Assembly: GCF_001729785.1 (NCBI RefSeq)
Contig: NZ_CP017183.1
Location: 1,054,001-1,118,000 of the forward strand
Length of the DNA stretch: 64,000 nt
Direction: 5' to 3'
Source: Enterobacter hormaechei subsp. xiangfangensis
GTDB lineage: Bacteria > Pseudomonadota > Gammaproteobacteria > Enterobacterales > Enterobacteriaceae
Each line of letters starts with the position of its first letter. Position 1 is the first letter of the stretch. Shown here piece after piece: positions 20,602-28,836 of the stretch. The position numbers were made by a program, and so were the translations under genes. A model generated the notes under the pieces. That model had not been told where the DNA came from, ran no database searches, and saw only the letters and a program-made list of their open reading frames with translations.

Positions 20602-22375
20602 GTTTGGACAGATGTGGCCGACGTTAAAACGGCTGCTGGCCTATGGCTCACCGTGGCGCAAACCGCTTTCCATCGCCGTGCTGTTGCTGTGGATCGCCGC
20701 GATTGCGGAGGTGACCGGTCCGCTGCTTATCAGCTATTTCATCGATAACATGGTAGCGAAAAGCTATTTGCCTCTCGGCCTGGTCGCCGGGCTGGGCGTG
20801 GCGTACGTCGGGCTACAGCTGACGGCGGCAGGGCTGCATTACGCGCAGTCACTGCTCTTTAACCGGGCCGCCGTGGGCGTGGTGCAGCAGCTGCGCACGG
20901 ACGTGATGGATGCCGCGCTGCGCCAGCCGCTGAGCGAGTTTGATACCCAGCCGGTCGGGCAGGTTATTTCGCGCGTCACCAATGACACCGAGGTGATCCG
21001 CGACCTCTATGTAACCGTTGTTGCAACGGTTCTGCGCAGTGCCGCGCTAATTGGCGCGATGCTGGTGGCGATGTTCAGCCTGGACTGGCGGATGGCGCTG
21101 GTGGCAATCACCATTTTCCCGGCGGTGCTGATCGTGATGGTGATTTACCAGCGCTACAGCACGCCGATCGTGCGCCGCGTGCGCGCTTACCTTGCAGATA
21201 TCAATGATGGCTTCAACGAAGTGATCAACGGCATGAGCGTTATTCAGCAGTTTCGCCAGCAGGCGCGTTTTGGTGAGCGAATGGGGGAAGCCAGCCGCTC
21301 GCATTATATGGCGCGGATGCAGACGTTACGCCTGGACGGTTTCCTGTTACGTCCGCTGCTGAGCCTCTTCTCGGCGCTGGTGCTGTGCGGACTGCTGATG
21401 CTGTTCGGCCTGACGACGCGCGGAACCATCGAGGTGGGGGTACTGTACGCGTTTATCAGTTACCTCGGACGCCTTAACGAACCGCTGATTGAACTCACCA
21501 CGCAGCAGTCGATGCTGCAACAGGCAGTGGTCGCGGGCGAACGTGTATTCGAGCTCATGGACAGGCCGCGTCAGACCTATGGCGATGACGAACGCCCGCT
21601 GGAAAGTGGATCCATAGCGTTTGATCATGTCTCGTTTGCCTACCGCGACGACCAGCTTGTCTTGCAGGATATCAACCTCGAGGTACCGTCGCGTGGTTTT
21701 GTCGCCCTGGTTGGGCATACCGGCAGCGGCAAAAGCACGCTCGCCAGTTTGCTGATGGGCTACTATCCGTTGACGCAGGGGGAGATCCGTCTGGACGGAC
21801 GGCCGCTTGCCTCGCTTAGCCACAACGCGTTGCGTAAGGGCGTCGCGATGGTGCAGCAGGATCCGGTGGTGCTGGCGGATACCTTTTATGCCAACGTGAC
21901 GCTGGGACGTCCTTTCACCCCTGAGCAGGTATGGGAGGTGCTGGAAACGGTACAGCTGGCGGATCTGGCGCGCGGGTTAAGCGAGGGGATCAATACCCGG
22001 CTGGGTGAGCAGGGCAACAACCTCTCCGTCGGGCAAAAGCAACTTCTGGCGCTGGCGCGCGTGCTGATTGAGACGCCGCAGGTGTTAATTCTGGATGAAG
22101 CGACCGCAAGCATTGACTCCGGTACCGAGCAGGCGATCCAGCAGGCGCTGGCTGCCGTGCGGGATCACACTACGCTGGTGGTGATCGCCCACCGCCTGTC
22201 AACGATCGTCGATGCCGATACCATTCTGGTTCTGCACCGTGGCCAGGCCGTTGAACGGGGTACGCACAGAGCGCTGCTTGAGGCAAAAGGACGCTACTGG
22301 CAGATGTATCAGTTGCAGCTGGCAGGCGACGAACTGGCCGCCAGCGTGCGCGAGGAAGAGTCACTCAGCGCCTGA
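20594..22375 (+). CDS. mdlB: MdlB, partner half-transporter of MdlA
   Basis: Second subunit of the heterodimeric ABC exporter. 593 residues from ATG 20594 ([14 protein letters not shown]), which overlaps the mdlA stop by 8 bp and implies translational coupling. Transmembrane domain at about 1-320, Walker [10 protein letters not shown], signature LSVGQKQLL, canonical Walker [11 protein letters not shown] with the catalytic Glu, and H-loop IAHRLSTI. An in-frame reading from 20336 runs through mdlA and is not the real start. The transcript ends at the hairpin at 22428-22464, which overlaps the glnK enhancer region. Confidence 0.97.
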   Translation: MRKFGQMWPTLKRLLAYGSPWRKPLSIAVLLLWIAAIAEVTGPLLISYFIDNMVAKSYLPLGLVAGLGVAYVGLQLTAAGLHYAQSLLFNRAAVGVVQQLRTDVMDAALRQPLSEFDTQPVGQVISRVTNDTEVIRDLYVTVVATVLRSAALIGAMLVAMFSLDWRMALVAITIFPAVLIVMVIYQRYSTPIVRRVRAYLADINDGFNEVINGMSVIQQFRQQARFGERMGEASRSHYMARMQTLRLDGFLLRPLLSLFSALVLCGLLMLFGLTTRGTIEVGVLYAFISYLGRLNEPLIELTTQQSMLQQAVVAGERVFELMDRPRQTYGDDERPLESGSIAFDHVSFAYRDDQLVLQDINLEVPSRGFVALVGHTGSGKSTLASLLMGYYPLTQGEIRLDGRPLASLSHNALRKGVAMVQQDPVVLADTFYANVTLGRPFTPEQVWEVLETVQLADLARGLSEGINTRLGEQGNNLSVGQKQLLALARVLIETPQVLILDEATASIDSGTEQAIQQALAAVRDHTTLVVIAHRLSTIVDADTILVLHRGQAVERGTHRALLEAKGRYWQMYQLQLAGDELAASVREEESLSA

Positions 22376-22427
22376 TGCACCATAACAAGGCAATGCGCTA
22401 ACAGACTTAACCGTTGGTGCAAAACTG

Positions 22428-22464
22428 AAACGCACCCTGCACTGCCATGGTGCGTTTTTTTTTT
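22428..22464 (+). terminator. mdlB terminator
   Basis: AAACGCACC and GGTGCGTTT form the stem, followed by a run of about nine T residues. The loop contains most of a candidate NtrC site (22438-22454), so the same bases may serve both purposes. Confidence 0.8.
22438..22454. promoter_or_regulatory. Candidate NtrC enhancer site for glnK
   Basis: TGCACTGCCATGGTGCG fits the NtrC palindrome (TGCACC-N5-GGTGCA) with two deviations. Its centre is about 87 bp upstream of the sigma-54 -12 element. Inferred from the motif and from known NtrC control of E. coli glnKamtB. Confidence 0.6.
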
Positions 22465-22518
22465 CACTTTTTCCCGGCGCATGCGCGCCGCGGCGCTTTC
22501 CTCCTCACCTTTCACTTC

Positions 22519-22534
22519 TGGCACACCCTTTGCA
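22519..22534 (+). promoter_or_regulatory. Sigma-54 promoter of glnK-amtB
   Basis: TGGCACACCCTTTGCA matches the -24/-12 consensus (TGGCACRNNNNTTGCW), with GG and GC correctly 10 bp apart. About 55 bp before the glnK ATG. Confidence 0.92.
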
Positions 22535-22588
22535 ATATCACTCTCGTGTTAGCTGCGGCCATTACCGAATTCTGACTGGAGGGGATAT

Positions 22589-22927
22589 ATGAAGCTGGTT
22601 ACGGTGGTAATCAAACCATTCAAACTCGAAGACGTGCGTGAAGCGCTGTCTTCCATGGGTATTCAGGGACTGACTGTCACCGAAGTGAAAGGCTTTGGGC
22701 GTCAGAAAGGTCATGCCGAGCTTTATCGCGGGGCGGAATACAGCGTTAACTTCCTGCCAAAAGTGAAAATTGATGTGGCGATTGCCGACGATCAGCTTGA
22801 TGAGGTGATTGATGTCGTCAGCAAAGCGGCCTACACCGGAAAAATTGGCGACGGCAAAATTTTCGTTGCCGAACTACAGCGCGTTATTCGCATCCGTACC
22901 GGCGAATCTGACGAAGCGGCGTTGTAA
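22589..22927 (+). CDS. glnK: GlnK, PII signal-transduction protein
   Basis: Trimeric PII protein that binds ATP/ADP and 2-oxoglutarate and plugs the AmtB channel when nitrogen is plentiful. 112 residues. Uridylylation site Tyr51 lies in the T-loop (GHAELYRGAEYSVNF), with the C-terminal loop YTGKIGDGKIFV. First gene of glnK-amtB under sigma-54/NtrC control, 35 bp before amtB. Confidence 0.99.
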   Translation: MKLVTVVIKPFKLEDVREALSSMGIQGLTVTEVKGFGRQKGHAELYRGAEYSVNFLPKVKIDVAIADDQLDEVIDVVSKAAYTGKIGDGKIFVAELQRVIRIRTGESDEAAL

Positions 22928-22962
22928 GTAACTCCTGGCACACAGTGATAGGGATCGAGAAA

Positions 22963-24249
22963 ATGAAGAAAGCAACAATGAAAACAGGTCTGGGGTCGCT
23001 GGCACTGCTGCCGGGCCTGGCAATGGCCGCACCTGCTGTGGCAGACAAAGCCGATAACGCCTTTATGATGATTTGCACCGCGCTGGTGCTGTTCATGACG
23101 ATTCCGGGGATCGCGCTGTTTTACGGCGGCCTGATCCGCGGCAAGAACGTACTCTCCATGCTGACGCAGGTTGCCGTCACGTTTGCGCTGGTGTGCGTGC
23201 TGTGGGTGGTTTACGGTTACTCGCTGGCCTTCGGGGAGGGCAACGCCTTCTTCGGCAACGTTAACTGGGCGATGCTGAAAAATATCGAACTGACCGCGGT
23301 TATGGGCAGCTTCTATCAGTATATTCATGTCGCGTTTCAGGGCTCATTCGCCTGCATCACCGTGGGGCTGATTGTGGGCGCGCTGGCTGAGCGTATCCGC
23401 TTCTCTGCGGTACTGATTTTCGTGGTGGTCTGGCTGACGCTCTCCTATATCCCGATTGCGCATATGGTCTGGGGCGGTGGTCTGTTGGCTTCCCATGGCG
23501 CGCTGGACTTTGCGGGTGGTACCGTTGTGCACATCAACGCCGCGGTAGCAGGCCTGGTAGGCGCCTACCTGATTGGCAAGCGCGTGGGCTTCGGGAAGGA
23601 AGCATTCAAGCCGCACAATCTGCCGATGGTCTTTACCGGCACCGCCATCCTCTACTTTGGCTGGTTCGGCTTCAACGCAGGTTCAGCCAGCGCCGCTAAC
23701 GAAATCGCTGCACTGGCCTTCGTGAATACCGTTGTGGCAACCGCCGGCGCTATCCTCTCATGGGTATTTGGCGAGTGGGCCGTTCGCGGCAAGCCATCGC
23801 TGCTGGGTGCCTGTTCCGGGGCGATTGCCGGTCTGGTAGGTATTACGCCAGCGTGCGGTTACGTGGGCGTAGGCGGTGCGCTGCTGATCGGTATCGTCGC
23901 AGGACTGGCGGGGCTGTGGGGCGTTACCGCACTGAAACGTGTTCTGCGCGTTGACGATCCGTGTGATGTATTCGGCGTGCACGGTGTGTGCGGCATTGTC
24001 GGCTGTATCATGACCGGTATCTTTGCTGCCCAATCTCTGGGCGGTGTGGGTTACGCAGAAGGTGTAACCATGGGGCATCAGGTGCTGGTACAGCTGGAAA
24101 GTATCGCAATCACCGTTGTCTGGTCGGGTGTTGTGGCCTTTATCGGTTACAAGCTGGCTGATATGACCGTTGGGCTGCGCGTGCCGGAAGAGCAGGAGCG
24201 CGAAGGCCTGGACGTCAACAGCCACGGCGAGAATGCCTATAACGCATAA
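22963..24249 (+). CDS. amtB: AmtB ammonium transporter
   Basis: Trimeric inner-membrane ammonia/ammonium channel. 428 residues from ATG 22963 (MKKATMKTGLGSL); the 6-residue in-frame extension is not conserved. N-terminal signal peptide of about 22 residues cleaved before APAVADKAD. Eleven membrane spans, with the pore twin histidines in VVHINAAVAG and DVFGVHGVCG. The cytoplasmic tail is the target of GlnK. Followed by a REP-like pair of hairpins. Confidence 0.99.
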   Translation: MKKATMKTGLGSLALLPGLAMAAPAVADKADNAFMMICTALVLFMTIPGIALFYGGLIRGKNVLSMLTQVAVTFALVCVLWVVYGYSLAFGEGNAFFGNVNWAMLKNIELTAVMGSFYQYIHVAFQGSFACITVGLIVGALAERIRFSAVLIFVVVWLTLSYIPIAHMVWGGGLLASHGALDFAGGTVVHINAAVAGLVGAYLIGKRVGFGKEAFKPHNLPMVFTGTAILYFGWFGFNAGSASAANEIAALAFVNTVVATAGAILSWVFGEWAVRGKPSLLGACSGAIAGLVGITPACGYVGVGGALLIGIVAGLAGLWGVTALKRVLRVDDPCDVFGVHGVCGIVGCIMTGIFAAQSLGGVGYAEGVTMGHQVLVQLESIAITVVWSGVVAFIGYKLADMTVGLRVPEEQEREGLDVNSHGENAYNA

Positions 24250-24261
24250 TTTGAGTGCCTT

Positions 24262-24334
24262 GCCGGGCGGCGGCTTCGCCTTACCCGGCCTGAAAAAGCG
24301 TAATTTGCAGGCCCGGTAAGCATAGCCACCGGGC
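24262..24334. repeat. REP/BIME-like palindromic pair after amtB
   Basis: Two GC-rich imperfect hairpins in opposite orientation: 24262-24289 (GCCGGGCGGCGGCTTCGCCTT and on, with the TTCGCCTTACCCGGC arm typical of REP sequences) and 24311-24334 (GCCCGGT...ACCGGGC) followed by five T residues. It lies between the convergent ends of amtB and tesB and may also end the amtB transcript. Confidence 0.75.
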
Positions 24335-24342
24335 TTTTTACA

Positions 24343-25203
24343 TCACCCGCGATTACGCATCACACCTTCCTGCACGGTAGAAGCCACCAGCACGCCATCC
24401 TGGGTGTAAAATTCCCCGCGAACAAAACCGCGCGCGCTGGACGCAGAGGTACTTTCCACGCTGTAAAGCAGCCATTCATTCATATCGAATGGACGGTGGA
24501 ACCACATGGAATGATCAATTGTGGCTACCTGCATCCCTTTTTCGAGGAAGCCCACACCGTGCGGCTGTAGCGCAACCGGCAGGAAGTTGAAATCCGACGC
24601 ATAACCCAGCAGATACTGATGCACGCGCAAGTCTGCCGGTACGCTGCCGTTGGCGCGGATCCACACCTGGCGGGTGGGCTCAGCGGTATGCCCCTTCATT
24701 GGGTTATGAAATTCGACCGGGCGGATCTCCAGCGGTTTATCGCACAGAAACTTCTCTTTTACCTGCGGCGGCAGCAGATGCGCGAGTGCGCGGGCTATTT
24801 CGGTTTCCGATTTCAGATCGTCCGGCGACGGGGCAGACGGCATCTGTTTTTGATGCTCATAGCCCGGCTCTGGCGCCTGGAAGGAGGCGGTCATGTAGAA
24901 AATGGGTTTCCCATGCTGGATGGCCGCCACGCGACGGGCGCTGAAGCTTTGGCCGTCACGCAGAACTTCCACGTCGTACACAATCGGTTTAGCGCTGTCA
25001 CCGGGGCGTAAAAAGTAGCTGTGGAATGAATGCACCAGACGGTCTGCCGGGACGGTCTCCTTGGCGGCATACAGCGCTTGCCCCACGACCTGGCCGCCAA
25101 AAACCTGGCGTAAGCCTAAATCTTCGCTCTGTCCGCGAAAAAGCCCTTCTTCTATTTTTTCCAGGTTCAGCAATGTCAGCAGATTGTTCAGTGCCTGACT
25201 CAT
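24343..25203 (-). CDS. tesB: TesB, acyl-CoA thioesterase II
   Basis: Broad-specificity medium/long-chain acyl-CoA thioesterase with a double hotdog fold. 286 residues from ATG 25201-25203 ([12 protein letters not shown]); a 4-residue longer in-frame start is not conserved. Recognisable blocks are [15 protein letters not shown], the [19 protein letters not shown] strand, [12 protein letters not shown] containing the catalytic Asp, and the C-terminal [17 protein letters not shown] with [12 protein letters not shown]. It is convergent with amtB and divergent from ybaY. Confidence 0.97.
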   Translation of the reverse strand: MSQALNNLLTLLNLEKIEEGLFRGQSEDLGLRQVFGGQVVGQALYAAKETVPADRLVHSFHSYFLRPGDSAKPIVYDVEVLRDGQSFSARRVAAIQHGKPIFYMTASFQAPEPGYEHQKQMPSAPSPDDLKSETEIARALAHLLPPQVKEKFLCDKPLEIRPVEFHNPMKGHTAEPTRQVWIRANGSVPADLRVHQYLLGYASDFNFLPVALQPHGVGFLEKGMQVATIDHSMWFHRPFDMNEWLLYSVESTSASSARGFVRGEFYTQDGVLVASTVQEGVMRNRG

Positions 25204-25406
25204 AGTGGTCCTCAATAAACGCCGTGGCGAAAGATACGCTGAGTATAACGCAGAAACGATAGTGGTCCGATGGGTAGAATAATCTTAATACCTGGGCAAA
25301 ATTAGGCATAAATCCGTGATTTGTGCCACACTTGTTTACGTTATGTGAATAAAACGACATCGGATGGGATCGATCCCGCCGGTGCATTGATGATAAGGAG
25401 ACTTCA

Positions 25407-25934
25407 ATGAAACTCGTGCCTATGTTAAGCGGTGTTGCAATGGCGGTGGCGTTGTCCGCCTGTGCGGATAAGAGTGCCGATGTAGCGGTACCAACGGCGA
25501 CCCCAAACGGGATTAACACCCTTTCACAGCAAGCTATTCGACAGCCTAACGTGTCCGGTACCATCTGGATCAAACAGAAAGTCGCTCTGCCGCCGGACGC
25601 GGTTTTAACGGTCACGTTATCCGATGCGTCTCTGGCGGATGCACCGTCTAAAGTCCTTGCTCAGCGTGCAGTTCGTACAGAGGGTAAACAGGCGCCGTTC
25701 AGCTTCGTGCTGCCGTACAACCCGTCTGACGTCCAGCCTAACGCGCGTATCCTCCTGAGCGCGGCGGTAACGATCAACGATAAGCTGGTCTTTATCACCG
25801 ATACCGTACAGGAAGCGGTCAACAAAGGCGGCACCAAAATCGACCTGACCCTGGTACCGGTGCAGCAAACTGAAGTGCCTGTTGCAACGCAAACCAATCA
25901 GCCGACTCTGCCTACACCCCCAACACAGATGTAA
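25407..25934 (+). CDS. ybaY: YbaY lipoprotein
   Basis: Predicted lipoprotein of the YbaY family, 175 residues (E. coli about 190). Signal peptide MKLVPMLSGVAMAVALSAC with lipobox LSAC and lipidated Cys19. Central YbaY beta domain (VSGTIWIKQKVALPPDAVLTVTLSDASL to DVQPNARILLSAAV) and a Pro/Thr/Gln-rich tail. Function is unknown. A 12-bp palindrome GGGATCGATCCC (25366-25377) lies in its leader. Confidence 0.92.
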   Translation: MKLVPMLSGVAMAVALSACADKSADVAVPTATPNGINTLSQQAIRQPNVSGTIWIKQKVALPPDAVLTVTLSDASLADAPSKVLAQRAVRTEGKQAPFSFVLPYNPSDVQPNARILLSAAVTINDKLVFITDTVQEAVNKGGTKIDLTLVPVQQTEVPVATQTNQPTLPTPPTQM

Positions 25935-25942
25935 TTTTCCTT

Positions 25943-25971
25943 CGCCCTCTCCATGTTGACGGGAGAGGGCG
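25943..25971. repeat. CCCTCTCC-type inverted repeat between ybaY and atl
   Basis: 10-bp perfect arms CGCCCTCTCC and GGAGAGGGCG with a 9-nt loop, in the 37-bp gap between convergent genes and touching the atl stop. Same core as repeats near 49362, 56213 and 59555. It probably works as a bidirectional 3'-end hairpin. Confidence 0.7.
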
Positions 25972-26283
25972 TCAGTACTCCCAGCGATACTTCTGCATAT
26001 CAATCTGTCCTGCCCCGGACACCTGCACCCCTTCTGAGAGTAATGCCTGACGCTGGCGCTGCAAGTCTGGCCCGGTGAGGGAAATGGCGCCATGGCGATT
26101 GACGACCCGGTGCCACGGTAACGTGCTTCCCTCCGGTAGCCTTCTCAGCACGCCTCCAACCTGACGCGCCGCGCGCGGAGAACCCGCCAGCCGGGCGACT
26201 TCCCCATAGGTCGTGACACAGCCTTCCGGAATCGAAGCCACGATTTGCCACACTCGCTGTGGGAAAGTGTCATGTTCGTCCAT
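25972..26283 (-). CDS. atl: Alkyltransferase-like protein Atl (YbaZ)
   Basis: Binds O6-alkylguanine lesions without repairing them and channels them to nucleotide excision repair. 103 residues of the MGMT DNA-binding domain type. The active-site motif reads PWHRVV, with Trp in place of the reactive Cys of PCHRV, the hallmark of the Atl group. Helix-turn-helix segment VTTYGEVARLAGSPRAARQVGGVL. ATG at 26281-26283. Confidence 0.93.
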   Translation of the reverse strand: MDEHDTFPQRVWQIVASIPEGCVTTYGEVARLAGSPRAARQVGGVLRRLPEGSTLPWHRVVNRHGAISLTGPDLQRQRQALLSEGVQVSGAGQIDMQKYRWEY

Positions 26284-26384
26284 TGTTTCTCCTGCGGGAA
26301 ATCAGCGAAGGGTAATGTTATACGAAGATAAAGAAGATTGTCGGGGCAGTTTGCGCAATAATCCAGCATCCGGTTGTCAGCGGC

Positions 26385-26413
26385 TTGCAATTGAGGTGCT
26401 CCACAGGGATAAT
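26385..26413 (+). promoter_or_regulatory. ffs promoter
   Basis: TTGCAA (26385-26390), 17-bp spacer and GATAAT (26408-26413), followed by a GC-rich discriminator (GCGCC). The predicted start near 26421 leaves a leader of about 24 nt before mature 4.5S RNA, matching the RNase P-processed precursor of E. coli. Confidence 0.8.
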
Positions 26414-26445
26414 GCGCCAGCGCGTTGGTTATCAACGCTCTCAAT

Positions 26446-26559
26446 GGGGGCTCTGTTGGTTCTCCCGCAACGCTACTCTGTTCACCAGGTCAGGTCCGGA
26501 AGGAAGCAGCCAGGGCAGACGACGTGGGTGCCGGGATGTAGCTGGCAGGGCCCCCACCC
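26446..26559 (+). ncRNA. ffs: 4.5S RNA, signal recognition particle RNA
   Basis: 114 nt, nearly identical to E. coli 4.5S RNA. The 5' end GGGGGCTC pairs with the 3' GGGCCCCCACCC. The apical SRP domain contains the conserved GGTCAGGTCCGGAAGGAAGC block with the GGAA tetraloop and the Ffh-binding internal loops. It forms the signal recognition particle with Ffh. It lies at its E. coli position after atl; the neighbour ybaA of E. coli is not present downstream. Confidence 0.98.
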
Positions 26560-26753
26560 ATTTGTGATCCTCTCAGTTGTTCCCCTGAATAAACCTTCTA
26601 AATTATGTGACTATTGTATTTTCTGTAATACAGCCTTCATTTAACTGAAATAATAATGTCATAAACCTGTAATAATAGACTGTCATTTTATTTTCGGATG
26701 CCTTTATTCTGTCATAAGCTAAAAAATATATATCTGGATAACAAACTTATCTT

Positions 26754-26773
26754 CGTGTATTAAATTAAACACG
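26754..26773. promoter_or_regulatory. Candidate operator upstream of the small-gene pair
   Basis: Dyad CGTGT - 10 bp of A/T - ACACG ending 23 bp before the ATG at 26797, within an AT-rich region that also holds three TGTCAT copies (26657, 26681, 26710). A ribbon-helix-helix product would be expected to bind such a site. Inferred from geometry only. Confidence 0.4.
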
Positions 26774-26796
26774 TGTTCCGAAAGGATGTGACAATC

Positions 26797-27048
26797 ATGG
26801 TTACTGCGGTTTTAAACGTTAAAATTGATGAAGCGCTAAAAGAAAGACTTCGCCACTATGCGGAAGACAATAATGAGAATTTAAGCGTGACCACAGAGAA
26901 ACTGCTGCTGCTGGCATTTGAAGCAGTAGAAGAGGCGGGAGTATCGGAAGAGGATGTTGATAATCAGCATACGGAAGAAGAGAGCGTAACTCCATTTACT
27001 CCCAAAGAAATCAAAGCACTACGTAAACTTCTGAAGAAGAGAAAATGA
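26797..27048 (+). CDS. Small ribbon-helix-helix-like protein, unassigned
   Basis: 83 residues from ATG 26797, chosen because AAAGGA sits 10 bp upstream; a GTG at 26773 would add 8 residues but lies in the dyad. The N-terminal segment TAVLNVKIDEALKERLRHYAEDNNENLSVTTEKLLLLAFEA looks like a MetJ/Arc-type fold (beta strand then two helices), as in many antitoxins. The acidic middle (EEAGVSEEDVDNQHTEEES) and basic tail (KEIKALRKLLKKRK) are unassigned. It overlaps the next gene by ATGA. It is AT-richer than its neighbours, in an accessory location. Not recognised as a named family. Confidence 0.7.
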   Translation: MVTAVLNVKIDEALKERLRHYAEDNNENLSVTTEKLLLLAFEAVEEAGVSEEDVDNQHTEEESVTPFTPKEIKALRKLLKKRK

Positions 27049-27260
27049 AACAACAACTATCGACTGCCAGTGACTACAACGAGGCCTGCAATCTGTTACG
27101 TTCCGGCTACGTGAAACATGTTCGTCTTGGCTGGAATGTAGGAAGTGATGAGTTCTTTCGAATTGCGTCTGACTGGTGTGATACCGGTGCAAAAATAAAG
27201 AAAGAAGGGGATAATTTCATTATTTCGCTGAAAGGCTTCCCGATTCCTCCTCAACATTAA
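27045..27260 (+). CDS. Small unknown protein coupled to the ribbon-helix-helix gene
   Basis: 71 residues, starting at the ATG that overlaps the previous stop (ATGA, 27045-27048), so translation is coupled. No signal peptide, membrane span or recognised motif. It has aromatic residues (GYVKHVRLGWNVGSDEFFRIASDWCDTG) and a C-terminal FIISLKGFPIPPQH. It could be the effector/toxin or a regulatory partner of the upstream protein. Function unknown. A strong terminator follows at 27275-27313. Confidence 0.65.
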   Translation: MKQQLSTASDYNEACNLLRSGYVKHVRLGWNVGSDEFFRIASDWCDTGAKIKKEGDNFIISLKGFPIPPQH

Positions 27261-27274
27261 GCTGTTCTTCATGA

Positions 27275-27313
27275 AAACTGCTGACTGCATGCGTTACAGT
27301 CAGCAGTTTTTAT
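27275..27313 (+). terminator. Terminator of the small-gene pair
   Basis: 13-bp stem AAACTGCTGACTG / CAGTCAGCAGTTT with a 9-nt loop, followed by TTATTGTTT. Placed 14 bp after the second stop; it also faces the end of the convergent MocR gene. Confidence 0.9.
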
Positions 27314-27330
27314 TGTTTCTGGCGAATAAT

Positions 27331-28752
27331 TTACACCAGGCTCCGTTTTACTGGCGCTACACTTTTATTTAACGCACGCCACAGCGGTTTGATCCGCAAT
27401 AATGCCTCTTCAAGTTCCGGCGGACTGAGTGAGAAGGGCATTCGCAGATAGCGGTCAAACGCGCCTGAAAGCCCAAAGCGCGTGCCGGTGCCCATAATGA
27501 TGCCTGTCGTCTCGGCGCGTGCCGCCAGCTGCGTCGCCAGCATGCCGGGTAATTCAATCCAGTATGAGAGCCCTCCCTCCGCTTCCTGAAACCGCCATTC
27601 GGGGAAATGTTCCCGCAGCATCTGGCCGCAGCGGTCGCGACGTTCTGCCAGCATTTCCCGCCGGGCAGGCAGGAAGGTTTCACTGTTTTCGATAAGCCAC
27701 AGCGTGGCCAGTTGTTCCAGCACCGGAGAACCCAGATCCAGCGTGTCGCGCGTCTGCGCGAGCGTGGCGATAGTGCGGGACGAGGCGCGGATCCAGCCGA
27801 GACGCAGCCCACCCCAGAAACTTTTGCCTGCGGAACCCAGCGTCATCACCGCGGCCTCCGGGTTAAAGGCGGCCAGCGGCGGCGGCGGGGGAGCATCGAA
27901 CCAGAGATCGACCATGGTTTCATCCACCACCAGCGTGGTGCGGGTTTGCGCGGCGATGTCGGTTATGGTCTGGCGCGTCGCGGCATCCATGCAACGCCCG
28001 GTCGGATTATGAAAATCCGGCATCAGATAGGCCAGACGCGGGGCGGTCTGGGCGAGCGTTGCGGCAAAACCGTCGGTATCCCAACCCGTTTCAGGCAGCG
28101 AGACGCCCACGGGCCGGCATAGCGCTCCCTGAATGGCGGCTATTGCCAGCGGGTAAGTGGGATGATCCACCACCACGCGATCCCCGGGACCGGTCATCAT
28201 TCTTAAGATCAGGGCAAAGCCGCTGACGGCGCCGTTCACCACCATCACTTCGTCTGCCCGGGTGGGCAGACCGCGTGCGGTGTAGCGGGCGGCGATAGCT
28301 TCACGCAGCGCCGGAAGCCCAAGCTGATCGTACCCGGTCAGCGCCAGATTCGGCGTGATGGCCGTCAGCGCGTGGGCGTAGGCCTGGTGGATCTCTGGCC
28401 CCGCGTTGAGCGCGGCGGTTGAGAGATCCAGCGCCGCACTGGCTGTGGAAAGCGTGGGCACGGCGCGGCTGTCTGGCAGGATCGCCCGCGAACCGCTGCC
28501 GTGACGGCTCTCCAGATAACCTTCTTCCCGCAGATGCGCCAGCGCGCTGCTGATGGTGGTGCGGCTTACGCTCAGTGCGGTGGCCAGCTCCCGCTCTCCG
28601 GGCAGGCGCGTGTTTAGCGCCAGCCTGCCATCCAGAATCAACAGGCGTAACGCGTCAGCCAGCTGGCGCCACAGCGGGGTACGGGAAGAGGCTTGCTGCC
28701 AGTGCCCTAACAGGCGTACCAGAGACTGGCTTCCAAAACGACGTGATGACAT
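27331..28752 (-). CDS. yczR: MocR-type PLP-dependent regulator, YczR-like
   Basis: GntR winged-helix domain (about 15-85; PLWRQLADALRLLILDGRLALNTRLPGERELATALSVSRTTISSAL) fused to a fold-type I aminotransferase-like domain. The PLP-binding Lys is in GSAGKSFWGGLRLGWIR and the Asp/Asn contacts in PDFHNPTGR. About 473 residues from ATG 28750-28752 (MSSRRFGSQS); earlier in-frame starts (28788, 28857) overlap the operator-like repeat and the divergent gene. It is divergent from a YczE-family membrane gene, the arrangement defined for the YczR subgroup of MocR regulators. Confidence 0.85.
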   Translation of the reverse strand: MSSRRFGSQSLVRLLGHWQQASSRTPLWRQLADALRLLILDGRLALNTRLPGERELATALSVSRTTISSALAHLREEGYLESRHGSGSRAILPDSRAVPTLSTASAALDLSTAALNAGPEIHQAYAHALTAITPNLALTGYDQLGLPALREAIAARYTARGLPTRADEVMVVNGAVSGFALILRMMTGPGDRVVVDHPTYPLAIAAIQGALCRPVGVSLPETGWDTDGFAATLAQTAPRLAYLMPDFHNPTGRCMDAATRQTITDIAAQTRTTLVVDETMVDLWFDAPPPPPLAAFNPEAAVMTLGSAGKSFWGGLRLGWIRASSRTIATLAQTRDTLDLGSPVLEQLATLWLIENSETFLPARREMLAERRDRCGQMLREHFPEWRFQEAEGGLSYWIELPGMLATQLAARAETTGIIMGTGTRFGLSGAFDRYLRMPFSLSPPELEEALLRIKPLWRALNKSVAPVKRSLV

Positions 28753-28757
28753 GTGCA

Positions 28758-28779
28758 GTCCACTATTTGAAAACTGGAC
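28758..28779. promoter_or_regulatory. Candidate YczR operator
   Basis: Inverted repeat GTCCA - 12 bp - TGGAC in the interval between the divergent regulator and yczE-like genes. Half-sites about one and a half helical turns apart suit a dimeric GntR-type DNA reader. Inferred. Confidence 0.55.
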
Positions 28780-28836
28780 ATTAATCATAGTGCCATTTTC
28801 ACCGAAGATGGAACCTGGTTCTTCGGAGAAGAGAAA

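Noticed and set aside
25366..25377. GGGATCGATCCC palindrome upstream of ybaY as an operator
   Set aside because: Short 12-bp palindrome with no second copy or supporting promoter elements in the window; kept only as a note in the ybaY entry.
26213..26644. Open frame running through ffs
   Set aside because: It spans the 4.5S RNA gene and its promoter; the RNA match is nearly complete and the peptide has no recognisable features.
26657..26715. Three TGTCAT copies upstream of the small-gene pair as an iteron-like array
   Set aside because: Spacing is irregular (24 and 29 bp) and the motif is only 6 bp in an AT-rich region; chance is a fair explanation.
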